Below, one piece after another: positions 43,117 to 55,203 of a stretch of 64,000 nucleotides of DNA. The stretch comes from Xanthomonas arboricola pv. populi (GTDB lineage: Bacteria; Pseudomonadota; Gammaproteobacteria; Xanthomonadales; Xanthomonadaceae). Position 1 is the stretch's first letter, and every line of letters starts with the position of its first letter. The stretch spans positions 124,001 through 188,000 of the forward strand of contig NZ_MDEB01000006.1 in the NCBI RefSeq assembly GCF_002939945.1, written 5' to 3'. The translations under genes were made by a program, and so were the position numbers. Below the pieces are notes generated by a model. The model did no database searches. It was not told the DNA's origin and worked only from the letters and a program-made list of their open reading frames with translations.

Positions 43117-46100
43117 TCACCAGAACTTGTAGCGCACACCCAGCATGTAGCGCGGGCCGGTCTGGGTGGCGTAGATGATCTGGTTCGGGTGACGGCCGTG
43201 CTGACGCTGCACCTCGTCGGTGAGGTTGATCGCCTCCAGGCTCAACGACAGGTTCTCGGTCCATTGGTAGCCGATGCTCAGATCCAGCTGGCCGTAGGCT
43301 TCGGTATAGACCGGATTGGGCTGGCCGCTGCCGTCGAAACGCGCGGCCAAGAATTCGTCGCGCCAGTTGTAGGCCGCACGCACCTGCCACTTGTCCCGGT
43401 CGTAGAAGCCGACCACGTTGGCCGAATCGCTTAAGCCTTCCAACGCGAATTGCTCGCCGATCACTGCGTTGTTGTAGGTCAGCCCGGAGTCGACCATGGT
43501 GTAGTTGGCCGACACGCCGAAGCCGCTGTCTCCGAACATGTGCTGCAGGTTGAACTCCCAGCCATCCAGCGAGGCCGAGCGCTGGTTGGCCGGCGCGGTG
43601 ATGGCGAAGTTGGCCACCGGGTCGCCCGGCTGCCCGCTGATCACACCGGTGGCGTTGCCGTTGGCATCGTCGGCTCCGCGCACCACGCCGGGCGCGCCGC
43701 CGCGGTTGCGGAAGATGTAGTTGCGGATACAGGTCAGGTCGGCCGAGGCGCAGCCGTTGCCCAGCGCTTCGTTCCAGTACGTACCGCCCACCGGGGTGTT
43801 CAATCCCAGCGAGGTGTCGTTGCGCGTGGTCACGCCGATGTAGTTGTCGATGTTCTTGCGGAAGAAGCCCACCGAGGCGTAGCTGGCATCGCTGTAGTAC
43901 CACTCCAGCGAGAAATCGATGTTGTGCGAGAGCAGCGGCTTGAGGCCGGGGTTGCCCTCCTGGCCGGTGCCGCCTTCCAGGCGCGCGATCTGGTTGAGCG
44001 TCTGCCCACCCTGGATGTCGCCCCAACCGGGCCGGCCGATGGTTTCGCCGTAGCTGCCGCGCAGCACCAGGTCCTCGGTGAGCTTGAAGCTCAGGTCCAG
44101 GCTGGGCAGCCAGTATTCGTACTTGCCGCTGCCGCTGGCGAATGCCGAGTCGGCCAGGCGGATCGGCAACTCGTTGTTGGCGACCCAGTCGATCCCCACC
44201 GCCACCGGCACCAGCGCCTGCGCGTCCACCTTGGTTTCTTCGTAACGCACACCGGCGGCCAGGCTGATCGGCACGCGCAACTCGTCCCAGCTGTTGTTCC
44301 ACTGCAGGTAGGCATTCTTGGATTTTTCGGTCACGCGGCGGTCGGTAGTGAACACCGGCGAGGTGCGGTACAGCGCATCGTCGCCGGCCACCTGTGCAGC
44401 CGCTTGGCGGGCGCGTTCGAAGTCGAACAGGAACAGTTGATCGAACTGCGCCGGGTTGCCGCTGCCATCGATCGCATCGAAATACTGCGCGAACGAGCTC
44501 GGAATCCACAGATCGTCCGGATAATCGGCCGCGGTGCCGTTGCCGCCCCAGGTATCGCGCTGCACGTTGGAGAACGCCGAGCGGTTCTTGACCTCGGTGC
44601 TGCCGATACCGAACTTCAACTGCGAATAATTTTCGAAGGTGAAGTCGCCGTTGACCTGGGCCTGGTCGATCTCCGACTTCATGTAGCTGTTGCGGAATGC
44701 CGAGCCGGTGACCAAGGTGCGCGACGGATCCAGGCCGTTCAGGCCAAAGCCCAGTTGCTGCTGCAACACCGGGAAATCCTTGCTGAAATCCACCACCGAG
44801 GTGCCGCGGTAAAAGCCCGAGACGCCCAGCGAATTGCTCGAGCCGTACGGGCTGTCCGCACCGGCTTCGGCGGTGGAGCGGTGGATGTCGAAGTTGAGCT
44901 TGAACTGATCGTTGACCGCCCAATCGACGTTGAAGCCCAGCGACTTGTTCTGGTTGCGCGTGGCCGCATTGGAGCCGGCGGTGGCCAGATCGCTGGTGGC
45001 CGGATCGACGATTTCCGAATAGGTCACCGGCCCGGCGACCGGGCCGTTGGTCCAGGCGCTGGCCGAGGGCCCGTAGTTGAACCACACCGACATCTCGTTG
45101 CGCTGCTGCTGGATCTTGTTTTCCGAATAGGTGTAATCCAGCGTCGTGGTGACGTTGTCCAGCGGCTTGTACTGCAGCGTCAACTGACCGTTGGTGCGCT
45201 GGCGCTCCACGCCGACCACGCGGTAGTTGAGGTTCTGCGGCACCGAATAGATATCGTTCGGGCCAGGGCGGTTGACGATGTTCTCCGAGCCCGGCGCACC
45301 CGGCTGCGGGATGGTGCCGTAGGCGGTGGAATCGCCGCGGAACGAACGCCAGCCGTTGGGCACGCCGACCTGGCTATAGCCGAAGTCGCGTTCTTGGTAG
45401 CTGCCGCTCAGCGACACGCCAAAGCGCCCATCGGCCGAGGTGTTGCTGAAGATGCCGGAGATTTCCGGTGTCAGCGCATCGCCCTGCAGGCGTCCGGGCA
45501 GGTTTTCGTTGGAACTGTCGTGCACGCCCTTGAGGCCGACGTTGGCATGCAGGCCCGGGTTGTCCAGCGGCCGGCTGGTCTTGATGTTGATGGTCGCACC
45601 GATGCCGCCGGTGGGCGTGCTGGCGCGGCTGGTCTTGAACACCTCGATGCCGGAGATCGACTCCGACGCCAGGTTGGCGAAGTCGAACGCGCGCGAGTTG
45701 GAGGCGTTGGATTCCTCGATGCTGGCGCCCGGCATCTGCCGACCGTTCAACAGCACCAGGTTGAAGTCCGGGCCGACGCCGCGCACGGTGACGCGCGAGC
45801 CTTCGCCCAGCGAACGGTCGATCGACACGCCGCTGATGCGTTGCAGCGATTCGGCCAGATTGGTATCGGGGAACTTGCCGATGTCCTCGGCCACGATGCC
45901 GTCGACGATGCCTTGCGCATCGCGCTTGACGTTCATCGACGAGGTGAGGCTGCCGCGGATGCCGGTGACCTGGACCGCATCGAGCGTGGCCGGATCGGCC
46001 TGGCTCGCGCCCGGGACGGTGGAGGCGGACTGTGGCGCCGGTGCGGTCTGCGCGGCCAGCGGCGTCGACAAGGCAAACAGCAGGGCAGACGTCAGACGCC

Positions 46101-46131
46101 GCGTGCGCGGCAGGGTGCGTGGCTCTCTCAC
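43117..46131 (-). CDS. Large TonB-dependent receptor of the Caulobacter/Xanthomonas type
   Basis: A 1004-residue outer-membrane receptor. The signal peptide ends near LAAQTAPA; LDAVQVTGIRGSL is the usual start of this subclass. The plug (about 65-190) contains FPDTNLAESLQRISGVSIDR and VTVRGVGPDFNLVLLNGRQM. The barrel ends YMLGVRYKFW. Such long receptors in Xanthomonas generally take up plant-derived carbohydrates or aromatics rather than iron. It begins with GTG, preceded by GGGGAAG. It heads the cluster that also encodes SapC, cupin and halogenase, suggesting import and modification of one compound. The substrate is unknown. Confidence 0.9.
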   Translation of the reverse strand: MREPRTLPRTRRLTSALLFALSTPLAAQTAPAPQSASTVPGASQADPATLDAVQVTGIRGSLTSSMNVKRDAQGIVDGIVAEDIGKFPDTNLAESLQRISGVSIDRSLGEGSRVTVRGVGPDFNLVLLNGRQMPGASIEESNASNSRAFDFANLASESISGIEVFKTSRASTPTGGIGATINIKTSRPLDNPGLHANVGLKGVHDSSNENLPGRLQGDALTPEISGIFSNTSADGRFGVSLSGSYQERDFGYSQVGVPNGWRSFRGDSTAYGTIPQPGAPGSENIVNRPGPNDIYSVPQNLNYRVVGVERQRTNGQLTLQYKPLDNVTTTLDYTYSENKIQQQRNEMSVWFNYGPSASAWTNGPVAGPVTYSEIVDPATSDLATAGSNAATRNQNKSLGFNVDWAVNDQFKLNFDIHRSTAEAGADSPYGSSNSLGVSGFYRGTSVVDFSKDFPVLQQQLGFGLNGLDPSRTLVTGSAFRNSYMKSEIDQAQVNGDFTFENYSQLKFGIGSTEVKNRSAFSNVQRDTWGGNGTAADYPDDLWIPSSFAQYFDAIDGSGNPAQFDQLFLFDFERARQAAAQVAGDDALYRTSPVFTTDRRVTEKSKNAYLQWNNSWDELRVPISLAAGVRYEETKVDAQALVPVAVGIDWVANNELPIRLADSAFASGSGKYEYWLPSLDLSFKLTEDLVLRGSYGETIGRPGWGDIQGGQTLNQIARLEGGTGQEGNPGLKPLLSHNIDFSLEWYYSDASYASVGFFRKNIDNYIGVTTRNDTSLGLNTPVGGTYWNEALGNGCASADLTCIRNYIFRNRGGAPGVVRGADDANGNATGVISGQPGDPVANFAITAPANQRSASLDGWEFNLQHMFGDSGFGVSANYTMVDSGLTYNNAVIGEQFALEGLSDSANVVGFYDRDKWQVRAAYNWRDEFLAARFDGSGQPNPVYTEAYGQLDLSIGYQWTENLSLSLEAINLTDEVQRQHGRHPNQIIYATQTGPRYMLGVRYKFW

Positions 46132-46382
46132 GATGATTCTTCCCCAAGTGAAGATAAGCCGGCCCCAGGCGGGACAGGCGAAGGTCGATGAAACAATGGA
46201 GCATTTGTGAGCGCAGCCTTAACCAAGTCAACTTGCACTGCAGCATCGGCCGCGAGCAATCGCGTCACACATCGTTCCAGTCAGCACCATGGCCAGCGCA
46301 CGCGCAGGTCGCGGGCTTGGTCGTACCATCGGTCGTCAAGGCGCGCAGCCGCGTGCCATCCCCTGCCGAACTGGAGCGCACG

Positions 46383-47072
46383 ATGATCGACCTGTACTAC
46401 TGGCCCACCCCCAACGGCCACAAGGTCACCTTGTTCCTGGAAGAAGCCGGGCTGGACTACACGCTCAAGCCGGTCAACATCGGCAAGGGCGAGCAGTTCG
46501 AGCCGGCCTTCCTGCAGATCTCGCCCAACAACAAGATGCCGGCGATTGTCGACCACGCACCGGCTGACGGCGGCCCCGCGCAGAGCGTGTTCGAATCCGG
46601 CGCCATCCTGTTGTACCTGGCCGAGAAGACCAGCCGCTTCCTGCCGCGCGATGCGCGTGGCCGCATCGCTGCGCTGGAATGGCTGTTCTGGCAGATGGGC
46701 GGGCTGGGGCCGATGAGCGGCCAGATGGGCCACTTCAACGTCTACGCGCCGGAAAAGATTCCCTACGCCATCGAACGCTACAACGCCGAGGTGCGTCGCC
46801 TGCATGGCGTGCTCGACAAGCGCCTGGCCGAGCATGCGTTCCTGGCCGGCCCCGAATACGGCATCGCCGATATGGCCAGCTATCCCTGGATCGAGGTCTA
46901 CGCCGGCATCCGCCCCGATTACGCCGACTTCCCGCATCTCAAGCGCTGGCACGACGCCATCGCCGCGCGCCCGGCCACGCAACGTGCGTATGCGCTCAAG
47001 GAGCAGGTCAACCCCGATGCCGACAAGCCGCTGAGCGAGGAAGAGCGCAAGCATCTGTTCGGCAAGCGCTGA
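46383..47072 (+). CDS. Glutathione S-transferase (YghU/YfcG-like)
   Basis: A 229-residue cytoplasmic GST. The thioredoxin-like N-terminal domain (1-85: DLYYWPTPNGHKVTLFLEEA, NNKMPAIVD, FESGAILLYLAEK) has the T-PN-H start typical of YfcG/YghU disulfide reductases, and the helical C-domain shows YGIADMASYPWI. The ATG was selected as residue 1 of the first beta strand. It is divergent from the TonB receptor. Confidence 0.88.
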   Translation: MIDLYYWPTPNGHKVTLFLEEAGLDYTLKPVNIGKGEQFEPAFLQISPNNKMPAIVDHAPADGGPAQSVFESGAILLYLAEKTSRFLPRDARGRIAALEWLFWQMGGLGPMSGQMGHFNVYAPEKIPYAIERYNAEVRRLHGVLDKRLAEHAFLAGPEYGIADMASYPWIEVYAGIRPDYADFPHLKRWHDAIAARPATQRAYALKEQVNPDADKPLSEEERKHLFGKR

Positions 47073-47225
47073 GGCAAGGCGGCAGGAACTGTGGCGTAAC
47101 AGTACATGCGGCGATAGCGACAACTATTGCAACTGCGCAGCAACAACAACAGCAAACAGCATCAGGAGTTAGCAGCGGCACGCGCTTGCATCAACCGGGT
47201 GCGATACAAACCCGGGCGCCTTGAG

Positions 47226-49615
<2,390 letters not shown>

Positions 49616-49955
49616 GCGGTCGACAACCGGGTGCCAGAGGGACGCACGAACTGCAGTGGTAAAAGGACCGCCGATGCCGAGTTCGGCGACATCCGGTGGC
49701 GCTGGGCGCGCTGTGGCGTTGCTCACCGCTCACGTCTGCAGTCGTGTACCAACCGCTGGCCTACAAGGACGTTGCCATGTGATCGCCGCTACCCATTCCC
49801 GCTGCATCGCCTCGCACGCTGCGATCGCCCAACGGCTGGAGCCTGGTAACGGACCCGCAAGCGCCGCCGCCACCTTGCGGACCATGACCTAAGACGCATT
49901 GCCGCAGCCACTGCGGATGGGTAGGGTCGCGCTACTCAACTTGCGGATCCACCCC
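49616..49955. other. Intergenic stretch, nothing recognised
   Basis: The gap between the peptidase and DUF885 genes contains no ribosome-site-led frame, no clear terminator and no repeat. The promoter of the downstream gene must be here but is not evident. Confidence 0.4.
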
Positions 49956-51740
49956 ATGAAACCACTCGTTCTCGCCGTTGCGCTGGCGCTCGGTGCTTCG
50001 CTGCCATTGCAGGCACAGACAGGTAACGCCGCGCAGGCCCAGGCTGCCACGCCGGCCTGGGTGCAGACCAGCAATGGCGACGCACAGATCCTGCTGAACG
50101 CGCAGGCGCCGTTCCAGCCCGAATACGCCAGCTTCTTCGGCGTGCCCGGCTACGACGACCAGGTCATCGACCTTGCGCCAAACAACGCTGCGCGCTACCG
50201 CGACGCGATGAGCAAGGCGCGCGCTGCGTTGCAGGCCAAGCTGGCCACCGAGCGCGACGTCAACGTGCGCCAGGACCTGCAGATCATGATCGCTGCGGCC
50301 GAGCAGAACATCGCAGGCAGCGAACTCAACGAGCGCTATCTGCTGCCGTGGAACGACGCGCCGCAGCTGGTCTTCAGCGGCCTCAATGGATTGCTGTCCG
50401 ACCAGACTGTGCCCGAGCGCCGCGCCAAGGCGCTGGATCGCCTCAAGCGTTACGTCGGCCTGGTACCGGGCAGCACGCCGACCACCACGCTGGCCCGCCA
50501 GCGCTACGAAGAACGGCTTGGCAATAAAGCCCTGCTGCAGCCCACCGAGCGCGAAGTGGAGCAGGCCCTGGCGAACGTGGATACCTACGTCGCCGGCATC
50601 GGCGAGTTGTTCGCCAAGTACAAGATCGCCGGGGCCGACGAAGCGCTCAAGGCGATGTCCGCCCAGTTGAAGGACTACGCCAACTGGACCCGCGCCACGG
50701 TACTGCCGAAGGCGCGCAAGGACACCCGCCTGCCCGAGCCGCTGTATGCCTTCCAGCTCAAGCAGGTCGGCATCGACATCGCCCCGCAGCAGCTGATCCA
50801 GCGCGCGCAGCTGGAATTCATGGAAACCCGCTCGGCGATGCGTCAGCTGGCGCCGCTGGTGGCCAAGGCCAAGGGCGTACAGGGCAGCGATTATGTGCAG
50901 GTGATCCGCGCGCTCAAGGGCAACAAGATCGCCGACGACCAGCTGGAAACCCACTACCGCGGCGTGATCGACCAGATCGACCCGATCATCCGTCAGCAGC
51001 GCATCGTCGATGTGCCCAACCGCCCGATGCAGATGCGCCTGGGCAGTGCCGCCGAGAGCGCTGCGCAACCGGCGCCGCACTTCCTGCCGGCCCCGCTGAT
51101 CGGCAATACCGGCCAGCAGGGCCAGTTCGTGCTGCCGCTGGGCAACCCGACCGCCGATGGCGCCAAGAAGGAACAGTACGACGACTTCAACTTCGGCTCG
51201 GCCGCTTGGACGCTCAGCGCGCACGAAGGCCGTCCCGGCCACGAGCTGCAGTTCACCGCCATGGTCGAACGCGGCGTGTCGCTGGCGCGCAGCCTGTTCG
51301 CGTTCAACTCGGTCAACGTCGAAGGCTGGGCGCTGTATGCCGAAGCCGAAATGGTCCCGTACGAACCGCTCGACGGCCAGCTGATCGCCCTGCAGTTCCG
51401 CCTGCTGCGTGCCGCGCGCGCCATGCTCGACCCGATGCTCAACCTAGGCCTGATCGACCGCGAACGCGCACGCCAGGTGCTCGAAGACGACGTCGGCCTC
51501 TCGCCGGCGATGACCCGCCAGGAACTGGACCGCTATACCGTCCGCGCCCCCGGCCAGGCCGGCAGCTACTTCTACGGCTACACCCGCATCCTGGAACTGC
51601 GCATGCGCACCGAGCTGGTTCTAGGCGAGAAGTTCGACCGCCTGGCCTTCAACAACTTCCTGCTCGACCAGGGCCTGCTGCCGCCGGACCAGCTGGCCAA
51701 GGCAGTGGAGACGCAGTTCATCCCGGCGCAGCGGAAGTAA
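49956..51740 (+). CDS. DUF885 family metallopeptidase-like lipoprotein or periplasmic protein
   Basis: A 594-residue exported protein with signal peptide (MKPLVLAVALALGASLPLQA). The zinc-peptidase motif HEGRPGHE (423-430) and the NVEGWALYAEAEM segment (about 455-467), which should supply the third ligand, match the DUF885 family, predicted metallo-carboxypeptidases. The first about 300 residues are mainly helical. A GC-rich hairpin follows the gene at 51797. Together with the adjacent DPP IV it suggests a periplasmic peptide-degradation role; the family name remains uncharacterised. Confidence 0.88.
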   Translation: MKPLVLAVALALGASLPLQAQTGNAAQAQAATPAWVQTSNGDAQILLNAQAPFQPEYASFFGVPGYDDQVIDLAPNNAARYRDAMSKARAALQAKLATERDVNVRQDLQIMIAAAEQNIAGSELNERYLLPWNDAPQLVFSGLNGLLSDQTVPERRAKALDRLKRYVGLVPGSTPTTTLARQRYEERLGNKALLQPTEREVEQALANVDTYVAGIGELFAKYKIAGADEALKAMSAQLKDYANWTRATVLPKARKDTRLPEPLYAFQLKQVGIDIAPQQLIQRAQLEFMETRSAMRQLAPLVAKAKGVQGSDYVQVIRALKGNKIADDQLETHYRGVIDQIDPIIRQQRIVDVPNRPMQMRLGSAAESAAQPAPHFLPAPLIGNTGQQGQFVLPLGNPTADGAKKEQYDDFNFGSAAWTLSAHEGRPGHELQFTAMVERGVSLARSLFAFNSVNVEGWALYAEAEMVPYEPLDGQLIALQFRLLRAARAMLDPMLNLGLIDRERARQVLEDDVGLSPAMTRQELDRYTVRAPGQAGSYFYGYTRILELRMRTELVLGEKFDRLAFNNFLLDQGLLPPDQLAKAVETQFIPAQRK

Positions 51741-51796
51741 ATTCAGCAGGGTTTGGCCGAACTGGTTCTTCTGGGCAGTTCAAATGCTGAAACTAA

Positions 51797-51819
51797 GGCG
51801 CGGCCCTGAAGGTCGCGCC
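51797..51819 (+). terminator. Hairpin after the DUF885 gene
   Basis: GGCGCGGCC (51797-51805) and GGTCGCGCC (51811-51819) pair with one G-T pair and a 5-base loop, followed by gatttcat. The T-stretch is weak, so termination is probable but not certain. Confidence 0.5.
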
Positions 51820-51974
51820 GATTTCATGAATAACGCTATTCGGAGTTGCAGCCAATTAAGACGATACAGCTTCATTCGAAATAGAAAAGAGCGCGACCTG
51901 CGCGCTGGCGAGAAGGTCGCACTGATAAGCCGCCGCATGATTAATGATCTGTACGGCGGCCTGTTGCAGGAAGC

Positions 51975-52000
51975 CTCATTGAGCGTATGCGCTCAATGAG
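51975..52000. terminator. Perfect hairpin overlapping the stop codon of the cysteine-rich gene
   Basis: CTCATTGAGCG (51975-51985) and CGCTCAATGAG (51990-52000) form a perfect 11-bp stem with a 4-base loop. The TGA of the minus-strand gene lies inside the right arm. There is no T-run, so it may act as an mRNA 3-prime stabiliser instead. Confidence 0.5.
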
Positions 52001-52358
52001 CGAATGGAACATTCTCGGGTCGCTTCTGACCTGTCCACTTTCCCTGCTTCTTTGCTTCCGGGCAAATGCTCTCATATTGCGCAAGCGCAGTAATGGCAGT
52101 CGGCGTCCAGGCCTGGAGGCACACTGCGCCGGCACAGCAAGGTGACGGACTGGGGAACAGGCAATATCCAGGTACGGCAACCCAGGTCGCGCTAATTGGA
52201 TCTACCGGTATCCAATTTTTGTCTTCGTCTTTACAGCCTTGCGTACAGAAGACGAACGGATCGTCAGAGCGACAAACAAGCGTGACTCCCTTCTTCTGCG
52301 CCGCGGCTTCTCCGACAAAGCACATCGCCAACATCAACATCCATATCCAGCTTTTCAT
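51993..52358 (-). CDS. Small secreted cysteine-rich protein, unknown function
   Basis: A 121-residue protein I do not recognise. It has a convincing signal peptide (MKSWIWMLMLAMCFVGEAAA) and eight cysteines in the predicted mature part (C29, 38, 42, 66, 74, 75, 80, 99), enough for four disulfides. The ATG follows AAGGA by eight bases. It lies in a patch (about 51.8-52.6 kb) clearly poorer in G+C than the surroundings and flanked by unrelated genes, which suggests horizontal acquisition. A periplasmic or exported inhibitor, toxin or immunity protein is possible, but nothing in the sequence decides this. Confidence 0.7.
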   Translation of the reverse strand: MKSWIWMLMLAMCFVGEAAAQKKGVTLVCRSDDPFVFCTQGCKDEDKNWIPVDPISATWVAVPGYCLFPSPSPCCAGAVCLQAWTPTAITALAQYESICPEAKKQGKWTGQKRPENVPFAH

Positions 52359-52616
52359 GACTATTCCTTAGATGACTGAGGCCAACAGCAGCACTTTGCC
52401 AAGATCAAGTGACCAAAGCGCAGTAGACAGGGAACCTGGCACGCAAGGCTCAGGCGGTCCCAACCTGGTTGCCACCAAAGGATACTGCATCCGATTTGGG
52501 GTTTCACTACAAGCCGGCTCGGGGCGCTTTTTGCCAGGACCGCCCACAAAAACGCCCAACATTTTCGTTACTGGGAGTCTTGCTGGGCGAAGACATCAGA
52601 ATCCGAGTCAAGCGGT
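52359..52616. other. Low-GC intergenic stretch
   Basis: It contains only short open frames without ribosome sites. It belongs to the low-GC patch around the cysteine-rich gene and must hold that gene's promoter. Confidence 0.4.
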
Positions 52617-53078
52617 TTACTGGCTAGGCGGTGAGCGAGCTGCATCACCCGCCTCGGCCGGCACCCAGATCGCCATGCCGGCTGCACGCTTCTGGGTGGT
52701 CGGGATGCCGATGCCCAGGCCACCGCCGACCCGGCCGCCGTAGCTGCCGCCGCCCACCGACAGGCCGCCGCCGGAGCGTTCCGAGCCCACGCCGACGATG
52801 ACCACGCCGTTGGCGCCGAGCTTGGCGGCTTCGCGCTTGAGGCGTTGCACGGCCGCATCGGTCTGGCCCTGGGTGCCGAAACCGGCAGCGCTGGTGGATT
52901 CGAGCTGGGCGATCTCCACCGAGCCGACCGGGGCATTGGAATACACCTGCACCTGCGCCGGGTCGATCGGCGCGCGCGCCTGGCCCAGCATCACCTTGGA
53001 ACTGCTGGCGCAACCGGCCAGCAAGGCAGCGGTGGCCGCCGCGATGGCGACATTCCTGATCAGCGATTGCATGTACAT
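52617..53078 (-). CDS. Small outer-membrane lipoprotein, uncharacterised
   Basis: A 153-residue lipoprotein with lipobox LLAGC (C23). The mature part contains PAQVQVYSNAPVGSVEIAQL and KREAAKLGANGVVIVGVGSE, resembling small stress-related lipoproteins of the YbjQ/RcsF-like fold, followed by a glycine-rich stretch. AGGGGT precedes the ATG at good distance. The role is unknown. Confidence 0.75.
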   Translation of the reverse strand: MYMQSLIRNVAIAAATAALLAGCASSSKVMLGQARAPIDPAQVQVYSNAPVGSVEIAQLESTSAAGFGTQGQTDAAVQRLKREAAKLGANGVVIVGVGSERSGGGLSVGGGSYGGRVGGGLGIGIPTTQKRAAGMAIWVPAEAGDAARSPPSQ

Positions 53079-53269
53079 GGTGGGACCCCTGTGGGTAATG
53101 ACAGCGATGATCCGGCGCCCGGACTGAATCGCTCCGGACTTTGCTGCACCCTAGCCATGCCCACGTGAGGCTACCGCCAAGCCGCCATTGGTCAGGGTGA
53201 CCATTTGCCCACAGCGTCTTGGCGGGCGCGGCGCTAAGCTCGGGGCTTCTTTGAATGACGAGGTGGCAC

Positions 53270-53518
53270 GTGGGATTGATCAGCCTGCTGTGGGGCATTG
53301 TGGCGCTGCTGTGGATGGTGCTGGCCTTCATCCCGTTGCTGGGCTGGGGCAACTGGTTCCTGATCCCGTTTGCGGCGGTCGGCGCGCTGATCGCGGCGAT
53401 CGCGCTGCTGTTCACTTCGGCCGGCAATCGCGGGCGTGCCAAGACCGGTCTGCTGCTCAACGGCCTGGTGATCGTGGTCGGGGTGGTCCGTCTGAGCCTG
53501 GGCGGCGGGGTGATCTAG
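53270..53518 (+). CDS. Small two-to-three-helix membrane protein
   Basis: An 82-residue hydrophobic protein, GLISLLWGIVALLWMVLAFI then WGNWFLIPFAAVGALIAAIA and a last helix near LLLNGLVIVVGVV. GTG at 53270 is preceded by GAGGTGG at ideal spacing; an in-frame ATG five codons earlier is an alternative. It resembles DUF4190-like small membrane proteins. Function unknown; the gene stands alone. Confidence 0.65.
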   Translation: MGLISLLWGIVALLWMVLAFIPLLGWGNWFLIPFAAVGALIAAIALLFTSAGNRGRAKTGLLLNGLVIVVGVVRLSLGGGVI

Positions 53519-53765
53519 CACGCGGCGTCGCCTTCCAGGCAGGTCGCGCGAGCTCTGAAGGGCTGTGCACCGGCTGGCGATGGAGAAGATCGACGCGTGG
53601 CACCGCCGCCAGCCGGGCGCGTTCCCTGTGGGGTGAGCTGACCGCGTGGTCCAAGCGGATCACGCTTGCATTGATCGCAGCGTGATCCGGCCCGTTGCAG
53701 TACTGCGACACAGCGTCGCAGCGCGTTCGGCAGCGGGTCGCGGGCGTAAACTTGCCGGCTGCTGA

Positions 53766-54767
<1,002 letters not shown>

Positions 54768-54857
54768 GTTCAGGGATGCGGTGGTGTGACGCCTGGCAGG
54801 CGGAGAATCGGCGCTCGCAGGCTTGGCTTGATGCGATGGAAACGCAATGACCCCCCA

Positions 54858-54881
54858 CGGGCCGCGTTCTTTCGCGGCCCG
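54858..54881 (+). terminator. Hairpin downstream of hemB
   Basis: CGGGCCGCG (54858-54866) and CGCGGCCCG (54873-54881) form a perfect 9-bp stem with a TTCTTT loop. No T-run follows. The remainder of the gap to 55150 shows no supported gene. Confidence 0.5.
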
Positions 54882-55150
54882 CGCTTGGTGCAGAGCGCGG
54901 CAATCGCCTGATGAGCGAGGAGGTTGCAACGCAGACAGCTTTGGCCAGGCTGATTTCTGCGGATCAGCAGATACCGGCGGTGCGGCAATGATCTGGCGAT
55001 AACCGATCGCGACGTCATCGCATTGCGTCAGGCGGCGTGCCGCATGTCCGCATCCACCACGCCCTGCAGATTGCCGACCTGCGCGCTGACCCGCCCGGTC
55101 TTGTCGGTGATGGCGTAGGCGTGAGCCTCGAAAATCCGCACGCAAACTGC

Positions 55151-55172
55151 GATAACGATTCTCATCTACAAT
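55151..55172 (+). promoter_or_regulatory. Fur-box candidate and -10 upstream of the PepSY reductase
   Basis: gataacgattctcatctac (55151-55169) matches 13 of 19 positions of the Fur consensus by hand. It overlaps a -10-like TACAAT (55167-55172), 31 bases before the GTG start. The -35 is weak. Iron repression of the reductase is the natural reading. Confidence 0.65.
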
Positions 55173-55203
55173 AGCGGACCCCACTGTTTCAGGCTGTTCG
55201 CGC

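Noticed and set aside
51784..51999. 71-codon open frame after the DUF885 gene
   Set aside because: It begins at a terminator-like hairpin, has no clear SD and no family resemblance.
55028..55165. Minus-strand 45-codon frame starting inside the Fur-box candidate
   Set aside because: The C-terminal part looks faintly protein-like and might be a gene remnant, but there is no ribosome site and the ATG coincides with the Fur-box; not enough to call.
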